A stretch of 64,000 nt of DNA from Microtetraspora malaysiensis (lineage in GTDB: Bacteria; Actinomycetota; Actinomycetes; Streptosporangiales; Streptosporangiaceae): assembly GCF_001528665.1 (NCBI RefSeq), contig NZ_BBYJ01000021.1, positions 1-64,000 of the forward strand, given 5' to 3'. Below the pieces are notes generated by a model. The model saw only the letters and a list, made by a program, of their open reading frames with translations, did not search any database and was not told the DNA's origin. Position numbers and translations under genes: made by a program. Of this stretch, positions 25,119 through 33,418 are shown one piece after another. Position 1 is the first letter of the stretch, and the number at the start of each line of letters is the position of its first letter.

Positions 25119-25905
25119 CCGCCCGCCCCGGGTTGGTGGGGGACGGCCCTTCCCGTGGGCCGGCCGCGTCCGCGCCGCCGGACCCTCCGGGACGGCCGCA
25201 CCGTGGTCCGCGTCGTGAACATCCCTCGGGACGGGGCCATGACGGCGGCGAAGGCCGCGACCGGACCGGGTGCGGAGGATCGGTCGGCGGCGAAATCCGG
25301 CGCGAGGGGCGGTCGCATGGGTCCCGGGGGCGGTGCCCCCGGGAAGCGGCGATCGGCCGGCCGGGCGCTCCCGGCGGTGTGCTTCCGGCACGTCGGGTGG
25401 CGCGCGGACGGTTCACCGGGGCGCGGCCCGGTCGCGCGGCGACACGCGACAGACATGCGGGGGACGCGCGGCGGGCGACACGACGGCGACGGGCACACGT
25501 ACGGAGCCGGACCCCGGTGCGCGGGTGGCCTACAGAGGGCGATGTAATAGCGAGCGGCGACGTCGTGGTTCGCATTCACGGAATCCCGGCCGAATGGGAA
25601 AGTCGCTTTTTCGGCATGCGTTCCTGAAAACGCAGTCGAGTACGTCCGGTGAAATCGCCGGAAATAGTGCACCGATGAGTCAAGAATTTTCGGAACATGA
25701 CGTTCACGTCTCGATTTCCGGCCAGGTGTTGCGGCATCGGAACGTTTCGCGCAAGGTGTTCGTTGTCCGGGTCGACGGCACGTCGGCGCGGATGGCGAAC
25801 GTCGTCCGGGCGACCGTCAGGGGAGTATCGCCCATGATGACGTAGCGCACGTGATCGGGGTAACGTGCGCGTTCGCGGTGAAGTGAAAGACGACGGGGTG
25901 AAGCA
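25119..25905. other. Long intergenic stretch of about 790 nt
   Basis: No convincing gene. The first 430 nt are very GC-rich; 25550-25900 is less so. A possible 56-codon ORF (25675-25845, starting MSQEFSEHDVHV) lacks a ribosome binding site and a recognisable family. The stretch ends with a perfect hairpin at 25845-25870 and the promoter of the NfeD/flotillin pair. Confidence 0.45.
25845..25870. promoter_or_regulatory. Perfect 8-bp inverted repeat upstream of the NfeD/flotillin operon
   Basis: GCGCACGT (25845-25852) and ACGTGCGC (25863-25870) flank a 10-nt spacer, 35 bp before the GTG of the NfeD-like gene. It could be an operator or a terminator for something upstream. The position close to the start favours an operator. 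Confidence 0.4.
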
Positions 25906-26106
25906 GTGGTCGGCAAGCAGGGCAGGGTGACGGGCAAGATAGGTCCGGGCCTTGTTGGTGAAGTGATGGTGCCGATCCGCGGGGGCGTCGAGGCGTTCTA
26001 CGCGCATCCGAGCCTTCCGGAGGAAGAGATCCCGGTCGGGTCGCTCGTCGTCATTGTCGAGTATTCGCCGCCGCGTACGGTCTACGTCACGCGCGCGATC
26101 GCCTGA
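25906..26106 (+). CDS. NfeD-like OB-fold small protein
   Basis: The 66-aa product reads as the isolated C-terminal OB domain of NfeD proteins (GRVTGKIGPGLVGEVMVPIR, then IPVGSLVVIVEYSPPRTVYV), without the membrane part. NfeD proteins are encoded next to flotillins and are thought to act with them in membrane microdomains. GTG start with GGGGTG upstream; flotillin follows after 30 bp on the same strand, so they are probably co-transcribed. Confidence 0.75.
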   Translation: MVGKQGRVTGKIGPGLVGEVMVPIRGGVEAFYAHPSLPEEEIPVGSLVVIVEYSPPRTVYVTRAIA

Positions 26107-26136
26107 CCCCCTGTCCCCCCGGAAGTGGAGGCGTAG

Positions 26137-27591
26137 ATGTCCAGCACGGAATTCCTAGTTATCGGCGGCGCGATCGTCGTCGCTCTCATCGTCATCATCC
26201 TGTTGTTCAAGGCCGTCTGGCGGGTCGCGGAGCCCAACGAGGCATTGATCATTTCCGGCCTCGGCGCCCACACGAAGAACGAACTCGCCGACAGTCTCGG
26301 GTTCAAGATCATCACTGGTAAGGGAACCGCCGTGCTGCCGGGGTTCCAGACGGCCCGCCGGCTGCGCCTCGACAGCCGGGCGACCAATCTCCAGGTGTCC
26401 TGTGTGACCCAGCAGGGCATCCCCGTCCAGGTGCGCGGCGTGGTGATCTACAAGGTCGGTGACGACTTCACCAGCATCGCCAACGCCGCCCGGCGCTTCC
26501 TCGACCAGCAGGACTCGATGAACGGCGCGATCCACGAGCTGTTCACCGGCCACCTGCGCTCGATCACCGGCAACCTGACCGTCGAGGACCTCATCCTCAA
26601 CCGCGAGCGGCTCACCAGCGAGACGCGCAGTTCGGCCGCCGACGAGATGAGCAAGCTGGGCCTGGTCGTCGACTCGCTGCAGATCCAGGAGATCGACGAC
26701 GAGACCGGCTACATCGTCAACCTGGGCAAGCCGCACGCCGCCAAGATCGCCGCGTCGGCCCGCATCGCGGAGGCGCAGCGCGACCAGGAGGCCACCGAGG
26801 CCGAGCAGGTGGCCGCCGCGAGGAAGGCCGCCGCGATCCGCGAGTCCCAGATCCAGCAGGCCGGTTACCAGGCCGAGGTGGACCAGGCCGCCGCGAAGGC
26901 CCGGCAGGCCGGCCCCCTTTCGGAGGCCACCGCCCGCCAGGAGGTCGTCGTCCAGGAGACCCGGGCGGCCGAGCTTGAGGCCCAGCTCTCCGAGCAGCGG
27001 CTCCAGTCCCAGGTGCGCAAGCCCGCCGACGCCAAGGCGTACGAGACCGTGACGCTGTCGCAGGCCGAGCGTGATGCCCGCATCGCGCAGGCCGAGGCCG
27101 AGGCGCGCGAGACGGAGCTCCGCGCCGCCGCCCAGGCGTCCCAGGTCAAGCAGGCCGCGGCGGCCGACGCCGAGTCCGTGCGAGTCCGTGGAGAGGCCAC
27201 GGCGGCGGCGACCAAGGCGACCGGTGTCGCCGAGGCCGACGCGGCCAAGGCCAAGGGTCTGGCCCAGGCTGAGGCGGCCAAGGCGAAGGGTCTGGCCGAG
27301 GCCGAGGCGATCCGCGCCAGGTCCGAGGCGCTGGCCGAGAACCAGGAGGCCGTCATCGCCCAGCAGCTCGCCGAGAACTGGCCGCAGATCGTCGAGGCCG
27401 GGGCCAAGGCGTTCGGCAACGTGGACCACATGGTCGTGCTGAACGGCGCCCAGGGCATCGAGGAGATGCTCGCCAAGGCCCTCACGCTCGGCGGCACCGG
27501 CCTGGGTCTGGCCCGCACCCTGCTCTCCGGCGGCACGCCGGCCGGTCTCAACGGCTCGGAGCCCGATTCCAAGAAGGCCGTCGACTCCTGA
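26137..27591 (+). CDS. Flotillin (SPFH-domain membrane scaffold)
   Basis: The 484-aa product has a membrane anchor (FLVIGGAIVVALIVIILLF, residues 6-24), an SPFH/band-7 domain at about 30-190 (VAEPNEALIISG, VQVRGVVIYKVGDD), a long Ala/Glu-rich coiled coil at about 200-410 with EA repeats such as AEAAKAKGLAEAEAIRAR, and a C-terminal segment HMVVLNGAQGIEEML. Flotillins organise membrane microdomains. It pairs with the preceding NfeD-like gene. Two short pieces of this gene recur downstream at 28050-28153. Confidence 0.95.
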   Translation: MSSTEFLVIGGAIVVALIVIILLFKAVWRVAEPNEALIISGLGAHTKNELADSLGFKIITGKGTAVLPGFQTARRLRLDSRATNLQVSCVTQQGIPVQVRGVVIYKVGDDFTSIANAARRFLDQQDSMNGAIHELFTGHLRSITGNLTVEDLILNRERLTSETRSSAADEMSKLGLVVDSLQIQEIDDETGYIVNLGKPHAAKIAASARIAEAQRDQEATEAEQVAAARKAAAIRESQIQQAGYQAEVDQAAAKARQAGPLSEATARQEVVVQETRAAELEAQLSEQRLQSQVRKPADAKAYETVTLSQAERDARIAQAEAEARETELRAAAQASQVKQAAAADAESVRVRGEATAAATKATGVAEADAAKAKGLAQAEAAKAKGLAEAEAIRARSEALAENQEAVIAQQLAENWPQIVEAGAKAFGNVDHMVVLNGAQGIEEMLAKALTLGGTGLGLARTLLSGGTPAGLNGSEPDSKKAVDS

Positions 27592-27615
27592 CGGCACGCG
27601 TTCACTGAAGGTGCG

Positions 27616-27648
27616 CGTCCGTCCCCGCCACCAGCGCGGGGACGGACG
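27616..27648 (+). terminator. Terminator hairpin after flotillin
   Basis: CGTCCGTCCCCGC (27616-27628) pairs perfectly with GCGGGGACGGACG (27636-27648) around a 7-nt loop, 25 bp past the flotillin stop. Outer CTGAAG/CTTCAG bases extend the stem. Confidence 0.8.
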
Positions 27649-27653
27649 TCGCT

Positions 27654-28046
27654 TCAGCCGGAAAGGCCGCCGGTGTCGACCAGTGTGTCGAATGGACGCT
27701 TCATGCTCCGCGCGTCGCGGCCCAAGGCGGCGGCGATCTTGCCGGGCTTGGTCACGCCTTGGGCGATCTGCCGGAGCACCCCCTGATAGAGCGCTCGGTG
27801 AGTGATCCGCGGATCCTCCCGCAGCAGTAGATCCTGCTCTTGGAAGAGCATGGACGCGGGGTTCAGCACGGTCGCCGGCACCCATTCGTCCAGATCGCCT
27901 GGAGCGTGGAATCCCGAGCTGGGGTGAACGGATTCGGACAGCATCCGATAGCCGGGGACTCCCCCCACGATGGCAGGCAACCGCAGGGCCGTCGGGCGAT
28001 GTGTGGCGTTCCAGTACCGGGCCGCGATGCGGTGGTCGAAGGGCCG
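27654..28046 (-). pseudogene. Fragment of an AAA/DUF234-type ATPase
   Basis: On the minus strand the translation from about 28046 down reads RPTALRLPAIVGGVPGYRML, WVPATVLNPASMLFQEQDLL, then ALYQGVLRQIAQGVTKPGKI and ends at GGLSG. This matches the internal region of archaeal-type AAA ATPases that end in a DUF234 domain. The N-terminal P-loop half and the true C-terminus are missing. The upstream edge abuts the flotillin fragment at about 28050, and the downstream edge abuts the flotillin terminator. It is a truncated, non-functional remnant. Confidence 0.6.
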
Positions 28047-28049
28047 GAT

Positions 28050-28153
28050 GAGGCCGACGCCGAGTCCGTGCGGTTCGGCGGAAGAGGCCACGCCTGCGGC
28101 ACCCCGGCGGGACTCAACGGCTCCGAGCCCAAGAACACCGTCGACACCGCCTA
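28050..28153 (+). pseudogene. Degenerate copy of two pieces of the flotillin gene
   Basis: Bases 28053-28072 are identical over 20 bp to 27163-27182 inside the flotillin coiled-coil region and continue with similarity for about 25 bp. From 28097 the sequence resembles the flotillin 3' end (27530-27590), reading GTPAGLNGSEPKNTVD against GTPAGLNGSEPDSKKAVD. Frame is kept across both pieces; about 340 bp of the parent is missing between them. It is a remnant of a duplicated flotillin tail. Confidence 0.65.
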
Positions 28154-28234
28154 CCTGACACGGGCGGCGCGTGCCCGCCGTCCGGGCGGGCACGCGCCCC
28201 ATCGCGTACGGCCATCCGCCGGTTTCGCGGGTGG

Positions 28235-29197
28235 TCAATGCCAGTAGTCGCCGGGAAGCCGCACCCACATGTCCGGAGTGCCGGTGAACGCTCGGGCGTC
28301 GGGTAGCCGCAGGCCGGCTCTCGCGCAGCAGTAGGCGACGGCGTGCCCCTGGTAGAGAAACGTCGTGAGGATCTCCAGGGCCGACATGCCGGAGTCCACG
28401 CTTCCACCGCCGGGGTGGGCGTCCCAGTCCTCGGTCACGCCGTCGCGGAAGGCGCCTCCCTGGTTGCCGCTCTTGGGGTTGGCGAACATGGAATAGCAGA
28501 CAGTGCCCGTGGACAGCCGCTCACCGACACCGGGGGTGGACAGGGCGTAGTCGCACATCTGGCTCAGTACGCAGCCGCCGGGAACGTCGGTGATCCCGGC
28601 GAGGGCCAGCGACGCGTCCATGTCCGCGAAGGGATCTTCCATGATCTCCTCGACCTCGGCCTCGTTGGCGGGCACGGCCGCGAGGCGGCGCGCCGCCTCA
28701 GCCGCGTCGATCCCGGCCACGCAGGCCAGGCTCATGCCGTCGTCGTCCCAGCTTCCCAGGCTCGTGATCAGCCGCCGGGCCTCGGCCACCGCAGCGGTCT
28801 CCTCGGCGGACAGGCCGACACCGCCCGGCGGTGTGCCGAACAGGCCGGGGTGGCGGGTGACCAGGCTGAGCCGTCCGGGGGACCAGCCGGACATCATGGG
28901 CCGCCACGGGTCGGCCCCGGCCGAGACGAGGGCACGAGCGTTGTCCGGACGGTTCTCGAAGACGGCGTCCCATAGCGCCGTGCGGCCGTCGGACTCGGCG
29001 TCGACGTCGGTGACCCGCCGGGCCAGCTCAACCACCACCTCGGGCGAGCCCTCCCTTGCCGCCGTCTGCAGCGCCGACTCCCAGACGTGAGGGCCGGAGT
29101 CGGGGTCCGCCCCGGCGTCGAGCCGGGCGCGGATCACGTCGAGCTTCGTCCAGTCCTGACAGTCGATGCCGGACCATCCGGACGATGAAAGGTCCAT
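28235..29197 (-). CDS. Ankyrin-repeat protein
   Basis: A 320-aa protein whose first 110 residues hold ankyrin repeats (LDVIRARLDAGADPDSG, ESALQTAAREGSPEVVVELA, GRTALWDAVFENRPDNARAL). Two hundred residues without a recognised domain follow, with Cys and Trp scattered (CVLSQMCDYALSTPG, MWVRLPGDYWH at the end). ATG 29197 has AGGAG at good spacing; the upstream extension is not credible. Ankyrins mediate protein contacts; the partner is unknown. It is monocistronic. Confidence 0.8.
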   Translation of the reverse strand: MDLSSSGWSGIDCQDWTKLDVIRARLDAGADPDSGPHVWESALQTAAREGSPEVVVELARRVTDVDAESDGRTALWDAVFENRPDNARALVSAGADPWRPMMSGWSPGRLSLVTRHPGLFGTPPGGVGLSAEETAAVAEARRLITSLGSWDDDGMSLACVAGIDAAEAARRLAAVPANEAEVEEIMEDPFADMDASLALAGITDVPGGCVLSQMCDYALSTPGVGERLSTGTVCYSMFANPKSGNQGGAFRDGVTEDWDAHPGGGSVDSGMSALEILTTFLYQGHAVAYCCARAGLRLPDARAFTGTPDMWVRLPGDYWH

Positions 29198-29351
29198 GAC
29201 ACTCCTCGGGGGAACGTGACGATCATGTCCCGCCCGATCATGGCGTACGAGTCCGACAGAACCCGGCTGCCTTGATGGCCCGGTCGTACGTTGTGCGGTC
29301 GGGTCGGCGGGCGCCGACCTGATCGGACGCGCCCGAAGATCCTTTGGTTCG

Positions 29352-29644
29352 GTGAGAAATGACGGCCTCGCTCCGCGCATAGCGAGGATGTCCGCACGCA
29401 ACGTGCTGGCCAACCACCGCCGCGGCGAGGTCCGTCGTCAGGCACGCAGCGTCGAGCTCGACGCCGAGATGGGGGCTTCGGGGAACTGCGCAGGCAGGAC
29501 ACTCCGGTCGGCGACGACTGGATCGTCTGGGAGGCGGAAGAAGAGAAGGGCGTTCCAGGGAAGGTCATCCTGCTCGTCACCGACAAGCGCTACGACAGGA
29601 ACCCGGTCTACGGCGGGCCACGCGACAACGTCATCCACGATTGA
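29352..29644 (+). pseudogene. Small hypothetical gene broken by a frameshift in a G-run
   Basis: The first part reads MSARNVLANHRRGEVRRQ and SVELDAEMG from the GTG at 29352 or ATG at 29388. At the GGGGG run (29471-29475) good coding text switches to the next frame: GFGELRRQDTPVGDDWIVWE, then GKVILLVTDKRYDRNPVYGG and a stop at 29642. One additional G would restore a single frame of about 85-97 codons. It is either a real frameshift mutation or a sequencing error. No family is recognised. Confidence 0.45.
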
Positions 29645-29711
29645 GTCGCGGCCCTTCGCAGTGGTGGACGCCGAGGTGAGGGAGCGGGGGCGGGTGTAGG
29701 CCGGGGCCGGC

Positions 29712-31268
29712 TCAGTGGGCCTCGGAGCCGGTTCCGGGGCCGGCGCCGGTCGTGGCGCGGACACGGGGCATGAGCAGCACCGCGCCCACGATGAGCACGG
29801 CCACGACGAGCGCCGTGAGGAAGGCGTTGTGGACGGCGTCGTTGAGCGCTCCGCGGACGAAGGTGGTCACGGCCGAACTCACGCCGCCCGCGCCCTGCCC
29901 GGTCAGCACGTCACTCGTGGCGTCGACGCTCTTCGGCAGGTGGTCACCGCCGACCGAGGCCGGAGGGTGGGCGAAGCGGTCCGACAGCGTCGCGTTGGAG
30001 ACCGCGCCCAGGACGGCGGCCCCGACGGTGCTGCCGATGGAGCGGAAGAACATGTTGGTCGCCGTGACCACACCGCGGCGCTCCCACCCGACGACGGACT
30101 GCACGGCGACCATCGTCGGGCTCGATATGAGCCCCAGGCCGACGCCGACGATCAGGCACGCGGTCGCGACCTGCCAGATGTGTGATTCCTGGCCGAGCAC
30201 GGCGCACAGTACGGCCCCGGCCACGGTGATGGTGCCGCCGATCAGCGCGGTGTCGCGGAAGCCGATGCGCATGTAGACGCGGCCGGAGAGCGCCGCGGCG
30301 AGGGGCCAGCCGATGCTGAGCGCGGCCAGGGTGAAACCCGCCACCAGGGCGCCGGTGCCGAGCACGCCCTGCGCGTACGTGGGCACATAGGAGCTCAGGC
30401 CGATGGTGAGTGTGCCGATCCCCAGCGCGGCGAGGTTGGCGCCGGTCAGCACACGGTGGCGGAACACCCACAGCGGCAGGATGGGCTCGACCGCCCGGCG
30501 TTCCACGAACACGAACGCGATCAGCATGGCGGCGCCGCCCGCGAAGATGGCCAGGCTGACCGGCGACCCCCAGCTCCAGGCGACCCCTCCTTCGAGCAGG
30601 CCCAGGATGAGCAGGGAGGAGCCGGCGGTGAGCAGCACGGCGCCCAGGTAGTCGATCCGGTGTGAGCCGCGGGCCACCTTCTCCTTGAACCGCCGGGCCA
30701 GCGTCCAGGCGGCCACGGCCCCGAGCGGCAGGTTGATGAAGAAGATCCACCGCCAGGACACGTACTCGGAGAAGACGCCGCCCAGCGTCGGTCCGACGAC
30801 GGCCGACACGCCCCAGACGCTGGCGAGGTAGCCCTGCACCCGGGCACGTTCCTCCACCGAGTACAGGTCTCCGACCATGGTGATGCTGATCGGCTGGACG
30901 GCCCCGGCGCCGATGCCCTGGATCGCACGGAAGAGGATGAGCGCCGGCATGCTCCAGGCGACGCCGCACAGCACGGAACCGAGGAGGAAGGCGGCGATGC
31001 CGAAGAACATCACCGGCTTGCGCCCGAAGACGTCGGCGAGCTTGCCGTAGATGGGCACGGTCACGGCCTGCGTGAGCAGGTAGATCGAGAACAGCCACGG
31101 AAACTGCGAGAACCCGCCGAGGTCGCCGACGACGGACGGCACCGCGGTCGCGATGATCGTGCTGTCCAGGGCCACGAGACCGGTGCACAGCATGATGGCG
31201 GCGAGCACCGGGCCACGCTCGGACCTGAACCCGATGCCGTCCTGTTTCTCGCCTGTCTTCGTGCTCAC
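29712..31268 (-). CDS. MFS drug exporter, DHA2/EmrB-QacA (14-TM) type
   Basis: The 518-aa product has about 14 hydrophobic segments. Motif A is GKLADVFGRKPVMFFG. The first helix is AAIMLCTGLVALDSTIIATA, with the D-S/T-I-I-x-x-A-x-P signature of motif D1 in DHA2 transporters, and motif C is VWGVSAVVGPTLGGVFSEY. These pumps export toxic compounds or antibiotics by proton antiport. GTG 31268 is preceded by GGGGAG. A perfect 15-bp inverted repeat lies 31 bp upstream, a possible operator, but no regulator gene is adjacent. Confidence 0.93.
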   Translation of the reverse strand: MSTKTGEKQDGIGFRSERGPVLAAIMLCTGLVALDSTIIATAVPSVVGDLGGFSQFPWLFSIYLLTQAVTVPIYGKLADVFGRKPVMFFGIAAFLLGSVLCGVAWSMPALILFRAIQGIGAGAVQPISITMVGDLYSVEERARVQGYLASVWGVSAVVGPTLGGVFSEYVSWRWIFFINLPLGAVAAWTLARRFKEKVARGSHRIDYLGAVLLTAGSSLLILGLLEGGVAWSWGSPVSLAIFAGGAAMLIAFVFVERRAVEPILPLWVFRHRVLTGANLAALGIGTLTIGLSSYVPTYAQGVLGTGALVAGFTLAALSIGWPLAAALSGRVYMRIGFRDTALIGGTITVAGAVLCAVLGQESHIWQVATACLIVGVGLGLISSPTMVAVQSVVGWERRGVVTATNMFFRSIGSTVGAAVLGAVSNATLSDRFAHPPASVGGDHLPKSVDATSDVLTGQGAGGVSSAVTTFVRGALNDAVHNAFLTALVVAVLIVGAVLLMPRVRATTGAGPGTGSEAH

Positions 31269-31298
31269 GTGGCCAAGCTCCCCTGGGCATGCCGCCAT

Positions 31299-31331
31299 TA
31301 CGGGAGTGGCCAACCGTTGGCCACTCCCGTA
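31299..31331. promoter_or_regulatory. Perfect 15-bp inverted repeat between MFS and glycosyltransferase genes
   Basis: Arms at 31299-31313 and 31317-31331 are exact complements around a 3-nt centre (core GGGAGTGGCCAA-CCG-TTGGCCACTCCC is within them). It lies 9 bp after the glycosyltransferase stop and 31 bp before the MFS start, both on the minus strand. It may terminate the glycan operon, act as an operator for the exporter, or both. Confidence 0.65.
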
Positions 31332-31340
31332 CATTCCGAG

Positions 31341-33404
31341 CTAGATCAGGACGTGCTGCTCCGGGTTGCCGGCGAAGCAGAACTGGGCGTTGCGGGTGAG
31401 CTTGTAGTCCGGCGCCTGCCAGGTGTGCGCGGTGGCGTCGGACCCGCGCATGTAGACGAAGTTGAAGCGGTCCGCGGAGTAGATGCGGATGCCCTCCTCC
31501 TTGCAGCGCCGGACGAGCCGGGTGTCCTCGCCCGCGTTGACCGGCTCGAACATTATCGACCGGAGCATGTCGGCCTTGGCGACGATCGTGGCGCCCTGGA
31601 TCAGGTGGGCGTAACGGTTCTCCAGGCCGGGCAGGCGGAACACGGTGACGTTCTGGTCGGGGAAGTAGGTGTAGTGCGCGCCCTTGCCCACCATCTCGGC
31701 GTCCGCGTAGTCGAACGCCCGCAGCAGGTCGGACAGGTAGTGCTCGCCGTAGATGTTGTCGTCGTCCATCTTGGCGATCAGCTCGCCGTCCGCGTGCGCG
31801 ATGCCGTGGTTGAGCACCTCGCCGAGCGTCCACGCCGGGTCGGCGGTCAGCACCTTCACGCCGGGGATGCCCGCGGCGAGGGCCTTGTCGCGGACCACGC
31901 CGGGGTCCTCGGAGAGGCCGTGCAGCACGAGGATCAGCTCGATGTTGCGGTGCCGTTGCCGGGCGACCTGCGCGATGGCGTGTTCGAGCTGTCCGGCCCG
32001 GTTGGTGGGCAGCACCACCGAGACCGAACGCGACCGGGGCGCCACGGGGCGGCCGAGGTCGGTGAGGATCTGGTCGACCCGGTGCGAGAAGAGGTGCTTG
32101 TCGAACACCTCACGCATCGCCAGGTGCGCCTGCCGGGCGCGCAGCTCGGGGCTGTTGATGAAGTACAGCGCCCGGTTGTACGCCTCCTCCTGCGAGTGGG
32201 CGATCGGGATCAACGAGCCGAACGTCTCCTCGATGGCCCGCGACCAGCCGGAGAGCACGGTGGTCGCGCAGGCCGACAGCTCGAAGACGCGCCGTGCGCA
32301 CATCGTCGGCGAGTCGATCACCGAGTTCACGTTCAGGAAGACCTTGTACATCTTGTACGCGGCCAGCATCTGCTCGTACGGCAGCTCGCCCACGATGTGG
32401 GGGCGGTACTCCGCCGGCCAGGCGTACTTGTCGTCCACGGTGCCGTTGCGGGCGAAGATGTGCAGGCCCAGCTCGCGCGCGGGGGCGAGCAGCGTCTCCA
32501 TCTGCTCGCGCCGCTCGGGGTGCTTGTCGCGGAAGTACATGCCGCCGAAGACGATGTCGTACGGCCGGCCCTGCTTGGTCTGGATGGGGTTGTGGATGCG
32601 CGGCTGGGCGGCGAACTGCAGCACGCCTACCCGATCATGCCCCAAGATTTCCTGATATTTCGGGATCATGTCGCCGTCGCACGTGTACACGTAGTCGAAC
32701 AGCCTGGCCGTGTCGATGAAGAAGTCGAAGTTCGGCGGGTCCTCCTTGTTCCAGAAGACCGTGGGGATGCCCTCCGACTTACACCAGGCGATGAGGTCGC
32801 GCAGTTCCTGCTTCGGAGCGTTCGTCCCGGTCATCTGGTAGCGCCAGCGGCCCTGGTTGCCGTGCCAGGCCGACTCGCAGAACAGCACGTCCGGACGGTT
32901 CTCGGCGAAGATCTCCGGCCAGTCCGCCAGCCCGAACTCGATCTGGTCCCACTCGTACTTGAACGCGAGCCGGGAGAAGTCGTCCAGGATGACGGCAACC
33001 TTGAGGTCGGGGCGCACCACCGGTCCGTCCGGCCACTGCAACGTGGGGATCTTGACCTCGGGGCCCTTGGTCTCGGCCAGCTCGACGGCCTCGGTCACGG
33101 GAATCGGCGCCTTGGGGCTCTTCCCGGCCTTCATGGCCTTGCTCAGGTCGCGCGGCAGCCGGGCGAACTTCGTCGGCTTCGTGGCGCCGGTCAACGCCTG
33201 CGCGACCCGGTACGGCCGCTGCGTCTGGGTGGCCTTGAGCTTCCAGATGGCGTAGTCGGCCCGCGCCTCCTGGATGGCGACCTTCTTCTCCAGCTCGCGG
33301 ATCCGCTGCTCGTAGCGCTCGACGACCTTGCGCTCCTCCGGCAGCCAGTTCACCGGGCCAAGGCGCTGGAATTTCGGCTCATCTGAAGGATTCTGGTCGG
33401 ACAT
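31341..33404 (-). CDS. Bifunctional-looking glycosyltransferase (CgeB/GT1-like plus GT2)
   Basis: A 687-aa protein. The N-terminal coiled coil (ERYEQRIRELEKKVAIQEAR) is followed by a middle domain of CgeB-like type (DVLFCESAWHGNQGRW, FELSACATTVLSGWSRAIEE). The C-terminal GT2 domain runs from about residue 465, with VSVVLPTNRAGQLEHAIAQV and the metal-binding KMDDDNIYGEHYL. Such double transferases build cell-surface polymers. ATG 33404 has a perfect AGGAGG. It is 14 bp downstream of wecB in the same operon. Confidence 0.85.
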   Translation of the reverse strand: MSDQNPSDEPKFQRLGPVNWLPEERKVVERYEQRIRELEKKVAIQEARADYAIWKLKATQTQRPYRVAQALTGATKPTKFARLPRDLSKAMKAGKSPKAPIPVTEAVELAETKGPEVKIPTLQWPDGPVVRPDLKVAVILDDFSRLAFKYEWDQIEFGLADWPEIFAENRPDVLFCESAWHGNQGRWRYQMTGTNAPKQELRDLIAWCKSEGIPTVFWNKEDPPNFDFFIDTARLFDYVYTCDGDMIPKYQEILGHDRVGVLQFAAQPRIHNPIQTKQGRPYDIVFGGMYFRDKHPERREQMETLLAPARELGLHIFARNGTVDDKYAWPAEYRPHIVGELPYEQMLAAYKMYKVFLNVNSVIDSPTMCARRVFELSACATTVLSGWSRAIEETFGSLIPIAHSQEEAYNRALYFINSPELRARQAHLAMREVFDKHLFSHRVDQILTDLGRPVAPRSRSVSVVLPTNRAGQLEHAIAQVARQRHRNIELILVLHGLSEDPGVVRDKALAAGIPGVKVLTADPAWTLGEVLNHGIAHADGELIAKMDDDNIYGEHYLSDLLRAFDYADAEMVGKGAHYTYFPDQNVTVFRLPGLENRYAHLIQGATIVAKADMLRSIMFEPVNAGEDTRLVRRCKEEGIRIYSADRFNFVYMRGSDATAHTWQAPDYKLTRNAQFCFAGNPEQHVLI

Positions 33405-33418
33405 TACGGCCTCCTGCT

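Noticed and set aside
25675-25845. 56-codon ORF starting MSQEFSEHDVHV before the NfeD-like gene
   Set aside because: No ribosome binding site, no recognised family, and it ends at a hairpin; kept only as a remark in the intergenic entry.
29944-31833. 629-codon open frame across the MFS gene and the glycosyltransferase end
   Set aside because: Out-of-frame reading of two recognised genes; no ribosome binding site or family motifs.
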